From assembly GCA_017882455.1 (NCBI GenBank), contig JADGPL010000010.1, positions 1 to 64,000 on the forward strand: DNA of 64,000 nucleotides. The letters run 5' to 3'. The notes beneath the pieces are model-generated. The model was not told where the DNA came from, made no database searches, and saw only the letters and a program-made list of their open reading frames with translations. A program made the translations under genes and the position numbers. The stretch comes from Solirubrobacteraceae bacterium. Lineage in GTDB: Bacteria > Actinomycetota > Thermoleophilia > Solirubrobacterales > Solirubrobacteraceae. Of this stretch, positions 32,853-41,121 are shown one piece after another; position 1 is the first letter of the stretch; each line of letters begins with the position of its first letter.

Positions 32853-34073
32853 ATGGACTGGAGCCGGCCTGCAGTGCGCGAGCGGATCGCGCTGGGCGGG
32901 ACATTCGCCGGGGCTGCGCTGCGCTTCTGGTTGACCGTCTTTCCCGCCGTGAACCGTGAGCTCAGTCGTCTGAAGAGGCGCGCGCAGGAGATACCCGACC
33001 CCCGAATCCGCGAGGTCGCACTGCAAGCGCTCGAGAAACGAGGCAACATCGAGGGCGCCGCTGCGTTCGCCGCATTCGCGCCGCGCCGCTTCCGCAGACA
33101 GACGATCCGCGCGCTGGTTGCCTTCCAGGCGGCGTACAACCTCACGGACACCCTCGCCGAGCAGCCGAGCGCCGACTCCGCGAGGAACGCCCGCCGCCTG
33201 CACGAGGAGCTGTGCGTGGCGCTCGATCCCCGCGCCACGCATCTCCGCTACCTGGAGCATCACGCCCAGCACGACGACGGCGGCTACCTCGCCGACCTGC
33301 TCGACACCTGCCGCGCAGCCCTTCGGGGGCTGCCCTCCTACCCGCTCATCGCTTCCGCCGCACAGACGGCCGCGGAGCGAATCGTCGCATTCCAGAGCCT
33401 CGGCCCGACTCCTTCTGTGCACGATCGAGCCACCTTCGAGCGGTGGGCGCGTGAGCTGGGGCATCCGGGGAGCGAGTTGCGCTGGTGGGAGATGGCGGCG
33501 GCGGGCGGCTCCTCGCTGGCCGTCCATGCGCTGATCCTCGCCGCGGCGGACCCGAAGCTGCAGGCGGCGGAGGTGATCGCGCTCGAGCGCGCCTACTTCC
33601 CGTGGGTGGGGGCCTTGCATTCGCTGCTCGACAGCCTCGTCGACCAGGAGGAGGACGCAGACGCCCAGCAGCTCAGCCTGGTTGGCTGCTATCCAAGCGA
33701 TCACGAGGCCGTGGTCGGCATCAGCGCCATCGCCTCAGAGGCTGTGCGCGCGACGCGGGCGCTTCCGGGCGGGCGCGGGCATCAGGTGATGCTGGCAGCC
33801 ATGGCCGGCTTCTACCTGCACACAGCTCGGTCCTCGCCGGCCGCCGGCCGCGCCGCGAGCAGGGAGGTCGCCGAGATCGCCGACGGCGTGCTCAGCGCGA
33901 TCGGCGCTCTCGCTCGCTCCGCCCTGCTGGTGTTCGCAACCCGGAGCCGGGCTGCTCGCCTGGCGGGCCGTGGCGGAGCCCACCGAGGCGGGGACGTCAC
34001 GGGCGTGGGCGCGCGCAGATCATCGGCTGAGTGGTGCGAGGGAGAGGGCGGAGTGGATGCTGGAGCTGCGTGA
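32853..34073 (+). CDS. YtpB-like (DUF2600) terpene synthase homologue
   Basis: A 406-residue, mostly helical protein of the DUF2600 family, whose Bacillus member YtpB is tetraprenyl-beta-curcumene synthase, a large-terpene (C35) cyclase. Family landmarks: FWLTVFPAVNRELSRLKRRA, the first acidic region AYNLTDTLAEQP (D-poor: usual DYLDT-type motif reads NLTDT), HDDGGYLADLLDTCR, WWEMAAAGGSSLAVHAL and a second acidic region LLDSLVDQEEDADAQQ. YtpB is shorter (about 367); the extra C-terminal ~40 residues here are basic/Gly-rich and overlap the ABC ATPase start by 17 bases, so the true end may be earlier in function. Prenyl-diphosphate substrate is inferred; no prenyltransferase gene is near. Confidence 0.78.
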   Translation: MDWSRPAVRERIALGGTFAGAALRFWLTVFPAVNRELSRLKRRAQEIPDPRIREVALQALEKRGNIEGAAAFAAFAPRRFRRQTIRALVAFQAAYNLTDTLAEQPSADSARNARRLHEELCVALDPRATHLRYLEHHAQHDDGGYLADLLDTCRAALRGLPSYPLIASAAQTAAERIVAFQSLGPTPSVHDRATFERWARELGHPGSELRWWEMAAAGGSSLAVHALILAAADPKLQAAEVIALERAYFPWVGALHSLLDSLVDQEEDADAQQLSLVGCYPSDHEAVVGISAIASEAVRATRALPGGRGHQVMLAAMAGFYLHTARSSPAAGRAASREVAEIADGVLSAIGALARSALLVFATRSRAARLAGRGGAHRGGDVTGVGARRSSAEWCEGEGGVDAGAA

Positions 34074-34737
34074 GCTGGCCAAGCACTACGCGGCGATCGG
34101 GGGCGAGACGATTCGCGCTGTGGACGGCGTATCGCTCTCGGTCGCGCCGGGCGAGATGGTGGCGCTGTACGGCCCGAGCGGATCGGGCAAGACCACGCTG
34201 CTGCTGATGATCGCGGCGCTGCTGGAGCCCACCGCCGGCTCCGTGCTCGTCGACGGTCGCGATATCTCCTCGCTGTCGAAGACGGAGGCTTCGCGCTTTC
34301 GGCTTACGGAGCTGGGGTTCGTTCGCCAGAGCTTCGACCTGCTGCCCGGCGTGAGCGCCATCGACAACGCGGTACTGAAGCTGCTGAGCACGGTCCGCTG
34401 GCGCGAGGCGCATCGTCGTATCGAGCCGCTGCTCGAACGACTGGGGCTGGGCCAGCGCCTGGAACATCGCTCGGAGACGCTCTCGATGGGCGAGCGCCAG
34501 CGTGTGATGATCGCCAGGGCGCTGTCGACCGAGCCCCGGCTGCTGCTCGCCGACGAGCCCACCGGGAGCCTCGATTCCCAGCGCAGCCGCGAAGTGCTCG
34601 AGCTGTTGCGCGAGCTCTGCCGGGAGCGCGGCGTGGCGGTGGTGCTCGTCAGCCACGACCCGCTGGCGGCCGGCTACGCCGATCGGGTGCTGGCCCTGCG
34701 GGACGGCCGCCTGCAGGACTACGAGCCCGACCGGTGA
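34057..34737 (+). CDS. ABC transporter ATP-binding protein (LolD/MacB-type)
   Basis: A 226-residue ATPase from ATG 34057, preceded by a purine-rich ribosome site (GGGAGAGGGCGGAG); the in-frame GTG-type starts further upstream lie inside the preceding gene. Walker A is YGPSGSGKTTLLLMIAAL, the Q-loop VRQSFDLL, signature LSMGERQRVMIARAL, Walker B LLLADEPTGSLD and switch His VVLVSHDP. The length is the standard ~225. It overlaps the permease gene by 4 bases (GTGA) and the upstream terpene-synthase-like gene by 17, so all three are translationally linked. The MacB/LolD type usually moves lipids, peptides or antibiotics outward. Confidence 0.9.
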   Translation: MLELRELAKHYAAIGGETIRAVDGVSLSVAPGEMVALYGPSGSGKTTLLLMIAALLEPTAGSVLVDGRDISSLSKTEASRFRLTELGFVRQSFDLLPGVSAIDNAVLKLLSTVRWREAHRRIEPLLERLGLGQRLEHRSETLSMGERQRVMIARALSTEPRLLLADEPTGSLDSQRSREVLELLRELCRERGVAVVLVSHDPLAAGYADRVLALRDGRLQDYEPDR

Positions 34738-37250
34738 GGCTCTCCAACCTGGCGCACCTCTATCGCGTGCGTCTACGCGCACGGCTCTTCCAGGAGGGCC
34801 TGGCGGTCGTCGGCATCGCCGCCGGCGTTGCGCTGCTGTTTGCGTCGCAGATCGCAAGCGACAGCCTGTCGAGCTCGGTGGCACAGCTGAACGCCGGAAT
34901 CGTCGGGAGCGCTCAGCTGCAGCTGAGCGCTCGGGACGCGCACGGCTTTCCCGACAGGTTGCTCGGGCAGGTGCGCCGCCTGCCCGGCGTGCGGCTGGCC
35001 GCGCCATTGCTCGAAGTGAACGCCAACGCGATCGGGCCGAAGGGGAGCGAGTCCGTCGAGCTGGTGGGAGCCGACTCGAGCCTGTCCGCCCTCGGCGGAG
35101 CATTGGTACGCCGCGCCGCGCTCACCCCCTTCGCAGGCCTGGGAGCCGTGGTGCTGCCAGTGCCCTTGGCCAAGACGCTCGGTGTGCGCGAAGGCCAGAC
35201 GCTCACCTTCCAGACGGGAGGCAAGGTCAGCGAAGCCGCCCTCTTCCAGCAGCTGGGTGCGCGCCAGATCGGCCCGCTGATCGACAGCCCGGTCGCACTC
35301 GCGCCGCTCGAATACGCCCAGGAACTGAGCGGTGTCGGCGCCCGCATCACGCGGGTGCTCGTGGCGCCCGAGGCGGGGCGCACGCGCGCGGTGCGCAGCG
35401 AGCTCCTGCGGCTGGCAGCCGGCCGCCTGAACGTCGAGAGCTCCGACTACGAGGTGCGGCTGTTCGCCAAGGCGGCTGCGGCCACCAACCAGTCGACGAC
35501 CCTGTTCGCGGCCATCAGCGCGCTCGTCGGGTTCCTGCTGGCCTTCAACGCCATGCTGCTCACCGTGGCCCAGCGCCGGCGACTGATCGCCGATCTTCGC
35601 CGCGAGGGCTATTCGTCACGGGCGGTCATCGCAGTGCTGCTCCTCGACGCGGCCGTGCTCGGCGTGTTCGCCTCGGCAGTCGGGCTGGCGCTCGGCGATG
35701 AGCTGTCCGTCCTGCTCTTTCGCTCCACACCCGGCTATCTCGCCTCGGCGTTCGCGGTGGGCTCCCAGCGGGTGGTGAGCTGGCAGAGCGTGAGCGTGGC
35801 AGCAGTTGGAGGGATCCTGGCGGCGCTGCTCGCCGTGCTCAGCCCCCTGCGGGACATCCTCTCCCGCGATCCGCTGGCAGCCACAGCCCCGAGCAGCGCT
35901 TCGGGCGCCCGCACGAGCGCGCTGCTGGGCGCTGGAGGGGTCGCATGCCTGGCGGTCTCGGTGGTGACCCTGCTCGCCGCGCCCCGTGCGGCAGCGCTCG
36001 GCGTGGCATGCCTACTCGCCGCGATGCTGTTGCTGCTGCCCCTCTCGTTCGCCGGGGCGCTCTGGCTCGTTCGCCGGCTCGCCCCCGGAGTGACGAGCGC
36101 GGTGCCGCATGTTGCCGTGATGGAGCTGCGCTCGGGCAGGGGACGGGCGATCGCGATCGCGGCCACGGGAGCGATCGCGATGTTCGGGAGCGTCTCGATC
36201 CAGGGCGCCCACGGCGACCTCCTGCACGGACTCGAAAACGCTGCCCACGACGAGAACGCGTTCACCGACATCTGGGTGGCCCCGGCCGGCAGCTACAACC
36301 TGCTCACGACCGCACCGTTCGCCACTCGAGGGGTCCTGCAGAAGATCGAACACCTCCAGGGCGTGCGCGCGGTGAGGATCTACCGTGGCGGCCTGCTCGA
36401 CTACGGTGAGCGCAGGGTGTGGGTGATCGCGCCGCCGCGCGAGGCCACGCCGCTCGTTCCTGCCAGCCAGCTCGTCCAGGGCACGCCCGCGACCGCGACC
36501 GGCAGGCTCCGCGAGGGCGGCTGGGCGATCCTCTCGGAAGCTCTCGCCCGCGAACACCACCTGCGAGTCGGCCAGGCGTTCACGCTTCCCTCACCCAGCC
36601 CGTCGAGCTTTCGCGTGGCCGCGCTGAGCACGAACATCGGCTGGGCGCCGGGCGCGATCGTGATCAACGCGAGCGACTATGCCCGCGCGTGGGGCAGCGA
36701 GGACGCGAGCGCGTTCAACGTCCTGCTCGCACCCGGCGTCTCACAGCGGGAGGGTGTCGAGGAGATCAGGCGAGCGCTCGGACCGAGCTCGGGGCTGGCG
36801 GTGCAGAGCGCCGAAGCGCGCGCATCTCAACAACGGGCGCTCTCGCGCCAGGGGCTCGCCCGCCTCACCCAGATCGCCACGCTGATCCTCACGGCCGCCG
36901 TGCTCGCGATGGCAGCGGCCATGGGAGCGATGGTCTGGCAGCGCAGGCCCCGCCTGGCCAAGCTCAAGCTGGAGGGTTTCTCTCCGCGCGAGCTGCGCGC
37001 CACGATCATCCTCGAGGGGACCCTGCTGCTCGGGGTCGGCTGCGCCGCCGGCGCTCTCGCCGGGCTGCTGGGACAGCAGCTGCTCGACAGCGCGCTCGCG
37101 CAGATCGTCAACTACCCCGTGGCGCGCTCCCTTGGGTTGGGCGCCGCGCTCGCGAGCCTCGCGATCGTGACAGCCGCTTCGATCGCTGTCATCACCGTTC
37201 CCGGCTGGTTCGCGGTCGAGGTGCCCGCGGGCCTGGCGCTGCAGGACTGA
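34734..37250 (+). CDS. ABC transporter permease with two FtsX domains
   Basis: An 838-residue permease with GTG start. One membrane helix lies near the N-terminus (EGLAVVGIAAGVALLFASQI), then a large extracytoplasmic region (~40-255) of MacB_PCD type. The first FtsX domain has three helices (~257-380, including LFAAISALVGFLLAFNAMLL). Two or three further helices lie at ~400-460, a second extracytoplasmic domain at ~480-710, and a second FtsX set at ~717-835 (LGVGCAAGALAGLLGQQL). The duplicated form works as a single-chain homologue of LolC+LolE. Coupled to the ATPase, and therefore probably to the terpene-synthase-like gene, it may export or place its lipid product. Its 3' end overlaps the convergent MBL gene by 59 bases. 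Confidence 0.85.
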   Translation: MRLSNLAHLYRVRLRARLFQEGLAVVGIAAGVALLFASQIASDSLSSSVAQLNAGIVGSAQLQLSARDAHGFPDRLLGQVRRLPGVRLAAPLLEVNANAIGPKGSESVELVGADSSLSALGGALVRRAALTPFAGLGAVVLPVPLAKTLGVREGQTLTFQTGGKVSEAALFQQLGARQIGPLIDSPVALAPLEYAQELSGVGARITRVLVAPEAGRTRAVRSELLRLAAGRLNVESSDYEVRLFAKAAAATNQSTTLFAAISALVGFLLAFNAMLLTVAQRRRLIADLRREGYSSRAVIAVLLLDAAVLGVFASAVGLALGDELSVLLFRSTPGYLASAFAVGSQRVVSWQSVSVAAVGGILAALLAVLSPLRDILSRDPLAATAPSSASGARTSALLGAGGVACLAVSVVTLLAAPRAAALGVACLLAAMLLLLPLSFAGALWLVRRLAPGVTSAVPHVAVMELRSGRGRAIAIAATGAIAMFGSVSIQGAHGDLLHGLENAAHDENAFTDIWVAPAGSYNLLTTAPFATRGVLQKIEHLQGVRAVRIYRGGLLDYGERRVWVIAPPREATPLVPASQLVQGTPATATGRLREGGWAILSEALAREHHLRVGQAFTLPSPSPSSFRVAALSTNIGWAPGAIVINASDYARAWGSEDASAFNVLLAPGVSQREGVEEIRRALGPSSGLAVQSAEARASQQRALSRQGLARLTQIATLILTAAVLAMAAAMGAMVWQRRPRLAKLKLEGFSPRELRATIILEGTLLLGVGCAAGALAGLLGQQLLDSALAQIVNYPVARSLGLGAALASLAIVTAASIAVITVPGWFAVEVPAGLALQD

Positions 37251-38196
37251 GCGCGGCGACGTTCGCGCGGTGCAGCTCCCGCTGGGCCGCACCGCGCCTT
37301 CCAGGCGGGAGCTCGGCCTCGGCGCCACGCTCCGCGAGCGCGCGCAGGTAGGCGAGATCCTCCTCCAGGACGGCCCCGGCCCCTGCCGCGTCGTGGATTG
37401 GCCCGTGGCCGGGCACCACGTGCTCCGCAGCCGCCACGAGCGGGCGCAGGCGCTCGAGCGTGGCCACATACGCCTCGAGGTTCCCGCCGCCGCTCAGACT
37501 GGGGATCTCAACGCTCGAGAGGTAGTCCCCGGCCACGAGCACCCCCGCCCACCCCAGCAGGACGGCCATCCCGTCCGGCGTGTGCCCCCCGGTGGGGTGC
37601 AGCTCGAGCTCTCGATCTCCGAGATCGCAGCGACCTGGAACGGGCAGCGCCTGCACGGAGCCGAGGGCGAGCGGCCGCGGCCGCTCGATCAGCAGCTCTT
37701 CGTCGAAGCTGCGCAGCTGGCGCTGGGCCTCGCCGGGGGATGCCCTCAGGCGCCCGGCCGTGGACTCCGCGACCCCCAGCGCTGCCCCGGGGAAGGCCAG
37801 GCGGCCGAGCAGGTGATCCCAGTCGCCGTGGGTTGCCAGCAGCCCGCTCGGGGCCGGGAAGCCGGCCTGCTCGATCAGGGCTCCGAGCGCGTCGAGCTCG
37901 TCCGGGAGCACGGGCGAGTCGATCACGAAGCTCTCAGCTCCCCCCTGGGCGGCCGGTGTATCACTCTTCTCGACCGCTGTATCACCATGGTTATACGGCG
38001 CATCCGCGGGAACATCTGCGCCTGCGGTGCCCGCGGCGCCGGAGACGCCGGAGGGTCTCACCTGCACGACCCCCTCGCCGTCGCCGGAATAGCCGGAGTA
38101 GCCGCCGGCCACGGTGCCGCGCACGATCACGCAGTTGACCTGCAGCAGGGCGCTGGTGACGAGCAGCGCGTCGGGGTGCAGGGCGAGCGCCCGCAA
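37192..38196 (-). CDS. MBL-fold metallo-hydrolase with a ~60-residue insert
   Basis: About 334 residues from TTG 38196 (start uncertain; 8 bases after the HAD stop). The first strand is DALLVTSALLQVNCVIVRG. The metal motif reads THGDWDHLLG, i.e. HxDxDH in place of the usual HxHxDH. Further ligands are GGHTPDG, VAGDYLS and VPGHGPIHD. Between strand one (to residue ~27) and AESFVIDSPVLPDE (from ~87) sits a Gly/Ser/Ala-rich insert that also carries the palindromic repeat annotated below. I infer the insert from how MBL proteins normally run straight from the first strand to the second. The substrate is unknown. It is probably co-transcribed with the HAD gene. Confidence 0.7.
   Translation of the reverse strand: MRALALHPDALLVTSALLQVNCVIVRGTVAGGYSGYSGDGEGVVQVRPSGVSGAAGTAGADVPADAPYNHGDTAVEKSDTPAAQGGAESFVIDSPVLPDELDALGALIEQAGFPAPSGLLATHGDWDHLLGRLAFPGAALGVAESTAGRLRASPGEAQRQLRSFDEELLIERPRPLALGSVQALPVPGRCDLGDRELELHPTGGHTPDGMAVLLGWAGVLVAGDYLSSVEIPSLSGGGNLEAYVATLERLRPLVAAAEHVVPGHGPIHDAAGAGAVLEEDLAYLRALAERGAEAELPPGRRGAAQRELHRANVAALSPAAPGPRAPRPRTSRER
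37957..37997. repeat. TGTATCAC direct repeats and near-palindrome inside the MBL gene
   Basis: TGTATCAC occurs at 37957-37964 and again at 37978-37985, exactly 21 bases apart (two helical turns). The second copy is the left half of TGTATCACCATGGTTATACG (37978-37997), a near-palindrome closely related to that at 24341-24360. It lies within the unusual insert of the MBL protein, so it may be an operator that happens to be translated, or a remnant of a dispersed element. Confidence 0.65.
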
Positions 38197-38204
38197 GCGG
38201 CGTC

Positions 38205-38885
38205 CTAGGTGACGCCGAGCAGCTTGGCGGCCTCTTTGAGGTTGCTCACTTCGGCCGTTGGCTTCTTCTGGGAGGAGTCGAGCGTCTCCTTGTTGCGGTT
38301 GACCCAGATGACGGGTACCCGCTGTTTGACGCAGGGGGCGACGTCGTGGTAGTGGCTGGCGGCCACGTGCACCCAGCCGCGCTTGCCGCCCATGCGCCTG
38401 GCGCACTCCGTGAAGTGGGGCAGTTCGGGCTTGTAGGAGCGGACCTGCTGGGCGGTGACCACGAGGTCGAAGTCGACGTTGATATGGCGACGGGTCTGCC
38501 CGAGCAGCTTGTCGTCGATGTTTGACAGTAGGCCCAGCTTGTATTTCTTGCCGAGCTTCTGCAGCTGGACGCTGGTCTCCTTGAAGGGCATCCAGCGCTG
38601 GACCGAGTCGGGCAGGAAGCCCGAGCGCGACGGCTCCAGCGGCCAGTCCATGCGTTTGGCGATCTCGATGGCCGTGCGCCGCAGGACCTCGGCGTAGAGC
38701 TCGTAGGAGCCGCCCTCGATTTCGCGGGAGATCTCCTGGAACATGGCCATGAGCTCGGTCCGGTCGATCTCGACGCCGTCGCGGGCGGCCTCTTTGGCGA
38801 ACGCCTCATAGATACCGGTCTCCCAGTCGATGAGGGTGCCGTACACGTCGAATGTGACGAAGGTGACGTTCTTTGGAATGGGCAT
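38205..38885 (-). CDS. HAD-superfamily hydrolase, haloacid dehalogenase type II-like
   Basis: A 226-residue HAD protein from ATG 38885 (an in-frame start 24 bases upstream is possible). Motif I is VTFVTFDVYGTLIDWE (nucleophile Asp), motif II LGLLSNIDD, and motif III Lys in VRSYKPELPHFTECARRM. The cap resembles 2-haloacid dehalogenases. The motif IV region (HVAASHYHDVAPC) keeps an acidic residue. Annotated dehalogenases of this type may act on phosphorylated or other small acids; the substrate is not predictable. It is divergent from sucC across a 105-base gap. Confidence 0.82.
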   Translation of the reverse strand: MPIPKNVTFVTFDVYGTLIDWETGIYEAFAKEAARDGVEIDRTELMAMFQEISREIEGGSYELYAEVLRRTAIEIAKRMDWPLEPSRSGFLPDSVQRWMPFKETSVQLQKLGKKYKLGLLSNIDDKLLGQTRRHINVDFDLVVTAQQVRSYKPELPHFTECARRMGGKRGWVHVAASHYHDVAPCVKQRVPVIWVNRNKETLDSSQKKPTAEVSNLKEAAKLLGVT

Positions 38886-38890
38886 CGGGC

Positions 38891-38903
38891 CGGCATTATG
38901 CCG
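38891..38903. promoter_or_regulatory. 13-base perfect palindrome between HAD gene and sucC
   Basis: CGGCATTATGCCG has 6-base arms around a central T and begins 5 bases upstream of the HAD start codon. It could be an operator for the leftward HAD/MBL operon or chance. The rest of the 105-base divergent gap shows no confident promoter boxes. Confidence 0.35.
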
Positions 38904-38990
38904 CGCCACGCCCGCTCGGCGCGGTGCGCCACCCCTCGGAGGCCCTTCTGCGCGCGATCTTGCAGCTTGCTGTTAGAGTCCCGCGCCGCA

Positions 38991-40166
38991 ATGGACCTGC
39001 TGGAGTACCAAGGCAAGCAGCTGTTTGCCCGCCACGGATTGAACGTGTCTGACGGCAAGCCCGTGACCACCGTGGAGGACGCCGTCGAGGCGGCCGCCGA
39101 GGTCGGCTACCCGGTCGTGGTCAAGGCCCAGGTCCTGATCGGCGGTCGCGGCAAGGCGGGCGGCGTGAAGCTCGCGGCGGACGAGGACGAGTTGCGCGAG
39201 CACGCCGGCAACATCCTCGGCATGGACATCAAGGGACACACCGTCCGGACGCTGTGGATCGAGCACGCCTCGGACATCGCCTCCGAGTACTACGCCTCGG
39301 TGCTGCTGGACCGCTCGGCCAAGCGACCGCTCGTGATGTTCAGCGTGGAGGGCGGCGTGGACATCGAAGAGGTGGCCGAGAAGACACCCGAGAAGCTGAT
39401 CCGCCACCACGTGGACCCGCTCACCGGCCTGACCCATGCCGAGGCCCTGCGCGTGGCCAGCGAAGGCGGCGCGGACGCCGACGTAGTCGAGGGCGTGGCC
39501 GACGCGCTGATCGCGCTGTATGAGGTGTGGCTGCAGGAGGACGCGACCCTGGCCGAGATCAACCCTCTGATCGTGACCCCCGAGCGCGAGGTCAAGGCGC
39601 TCGACTCGAAGATCTCGCTCGACGGCAACGCGCTCTACCGCCACCCCGAGAACCAGGGGCTCTCCGACAGGGAGAACGAAGATCCGCTCGAACGCCGCGC
39701 CAAGGAAGAGGGCGTCCAGTACGTCAAGCTCGACGGCGACATCGGCATCCTCGGCAACGGCGCCGGCCTGGTGATGTCAACCCTCGATGTGGTCTCGCAG
39801 GCGGGCGGCGCCCCCGCGAACTTTCTCGACGCGGGCGGCGGCTCGAACGCCGAGACGATCAAGCAGGCGGTCGATCTGATCCTCGCCAACGAGGCCGTCA
39901 AGGCTGTGCTGGTCAACATCTTCGCGGGCATCACCCGTTGCGACCAGGTCGCGCTCGGGCTGATCGGAGCCTTTGAGCAGCTTGGGGTGGGTGGGAAATC
40001 GATCCCGTTCGTGGTGCGCCTGGATGGCACCAACGACGTGGAGGGCCGGCGCCTGCTGGCCGAGGCGGCGCTGCCCAACGTGCACACCGCAAAGACCATG
40101 AACGAGGCTGCCGAGAAGGTCGTTGCGCTGGCGGCCGGGCAGAGCGTCGAGGCGGGCGCGCCATGA
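38991..40166 (+). CDS. sucC: Succinyl-CoA synthetase beta subunit
   Basis: A 391-residue ATP-grasp subunit of the TCA-cycle ligase (succinyl-CoA + NDP + Pi to succinate + NTP + CoA). It has MDLLEYQGKQLFARHGLNV at the start, VVVKAQVLIGGRGKAGGVKL for nucleotide binding, LAEINPLIVTPEREVKALDS, and GNGAGLVMSTLDVVSQAGG with ANFLDAGGGSNAETIKQA in the ligase domain. The length is typical. It overlaps sucD by 4 bases (ATGA). In this organism it would also drain succinyl-CoA made by the methylmalonyl-CoA mutase. Confidence 0.96.
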   Translation: MDLLEYQGKQLFARHGLNVSDGKPVTTVEDAVEAAAEVGYPVVVKAQVLIGGRGKAGGVKLAADEDELREHAGNILGMDIKGHTVRTLWIEHASDIASEYYASVLLDRSAKRPLVMFSVEGGVDIEEVAEKTPEKLIRHHVDPLTGLTHAEALRVASEGGADADVVEGVADALIALYEVWLQEDATLAEINPLIVTPEREVKALDSKISLDGNALYRHPENQGLSDRENEDPLERRAKEEGVQYVKLDGDIGILGNGAGLVMSTLDVVSQAGGAPANFLDAGGGSNAETIKQAVDLILANEAVKAVLVNIFAGITRCDQVALGLIGAFEQLGVGGKSIPFVVRLDGTNDVEGRRLLAEAALPNVHTAKTMNEAAEKVVALAAGQSVEAGAP

Positions 40167-41059
40167 GCGTCCTCGTCGACGAGCGCACGCGGCTGGCCGT
40201 GGCCGGGATCACCGGGCGCGAGGGCACGTTCCACACGCTCAACAACCGCAGCTACGGCACCAACGTCGTCGGCGGGGTCACCCCGGGCAAGGGCGGCCAG
40301 GACGTGGAGGGCATCCCGGTGTTCGACAGCTGGGAGCAGGCCGTGGCGGAGTCCCAGCCCAACACGGCGATGATCTTCGTGCCGCCGCGCTTCGCCGCGG
40401 ACTCGATCCTCGAGGCGGCGGCGGCCGGCGTCGAGCTCGTGATCGCGATCACCGAGGGCATCCCCGCGCACGACGAGCTGCGCGTGTACAACACGATCAA
40501 GCGCGACCATCCAGGTACGCGACTGGTCGGCCCCAACTGCCCCGGCATCCTCTCCCCCGGCAAGGCCAACGTGGGCATCATCCCGGCGTCCTTCTTCAAG
40601 GCCGGCAACGTGGGCGTGGTGTCGCGCTCGGGCACGCTGACCTACCAGATCGGAAACGAGATCGCCCAGGCCGGCTTCGGCTGCTCCACGATCGTGGGCA
40701 TCGGCGGAGATCCGGTGCCCGGCTCCTCCTTCGTGGACATCCTCGAGCTGTTCGAGGCCGACGAGGAGACCGAGCTGGTGGTCCTCTCGGGCGAGATCGG
40801 CGGCTCGGCCGAGGAGGAGGCGGCGGAGTACATCGCCGAGAACATGAGCAAGCCGGTGGTCGCCTACATCGCCGGCTTCACCGCCCCGGCGGGCAAGCAG
40901 ATGGGCCACGCCGGCGCGATCGTCTCGGGCAGCGCCGGGACGGCCGCGGCCAAGGCCCAGGCGCTCGAAGCCAAGGGCGTACGGGTCGGTCGCACGCCCA
41001 CCGAAGCCGCCAAGATCGCGGTCGAGGTCCTCGGCGGCGCGTCGCTCAGCACCTCCTGA
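40163..41059 (+). CDS. sucD: Succinyl-CoA synthetase alpha subunit
   Basis: A 298-residue CoA-binding subunit coupled to sucC by an ATGA overlap. The Rossmann CoA domain shows [16 protein letters not shown] and [40 protein letters not shown] and [19 protein letters not shown] follow. The phosphorylated active-site His is in [15 protein letters not shown]. All regions are intact. Confidence 0.97.
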   Translation: MSVLVDERTRLAVAGITGREGTFHTLNNRSYGTNVVGGVTPGKGGQDVEGIPVFDSWEQAVAESQPNTAMIFVPPRFAADSILEAAAAGVELVIAITEGIPAHDELRVYNTIKRDHPGTRLVGPNCPGILSPGKANVGIIPASFFKAGNVGVVSRSGTLTYQIGNEIAQAGFGCSTIVGIGGDPVPGSSFVDILELFEADEETELVVLSGEIGGSAEEEAAEYIAENMSKPVVAYIAGFTAPAGKQMGHAGAIVSGSAGTAAAKAQALEAKGVRVGRTPTEAAKIAVEVLGGASLSTS

Positions 41060-41121
41060 GCCACCGCTGAAAGCGATGCCGGACCCGGAGCTGCCAGCGA
41101 TCGCCGGTACGCTTGGCCGAT

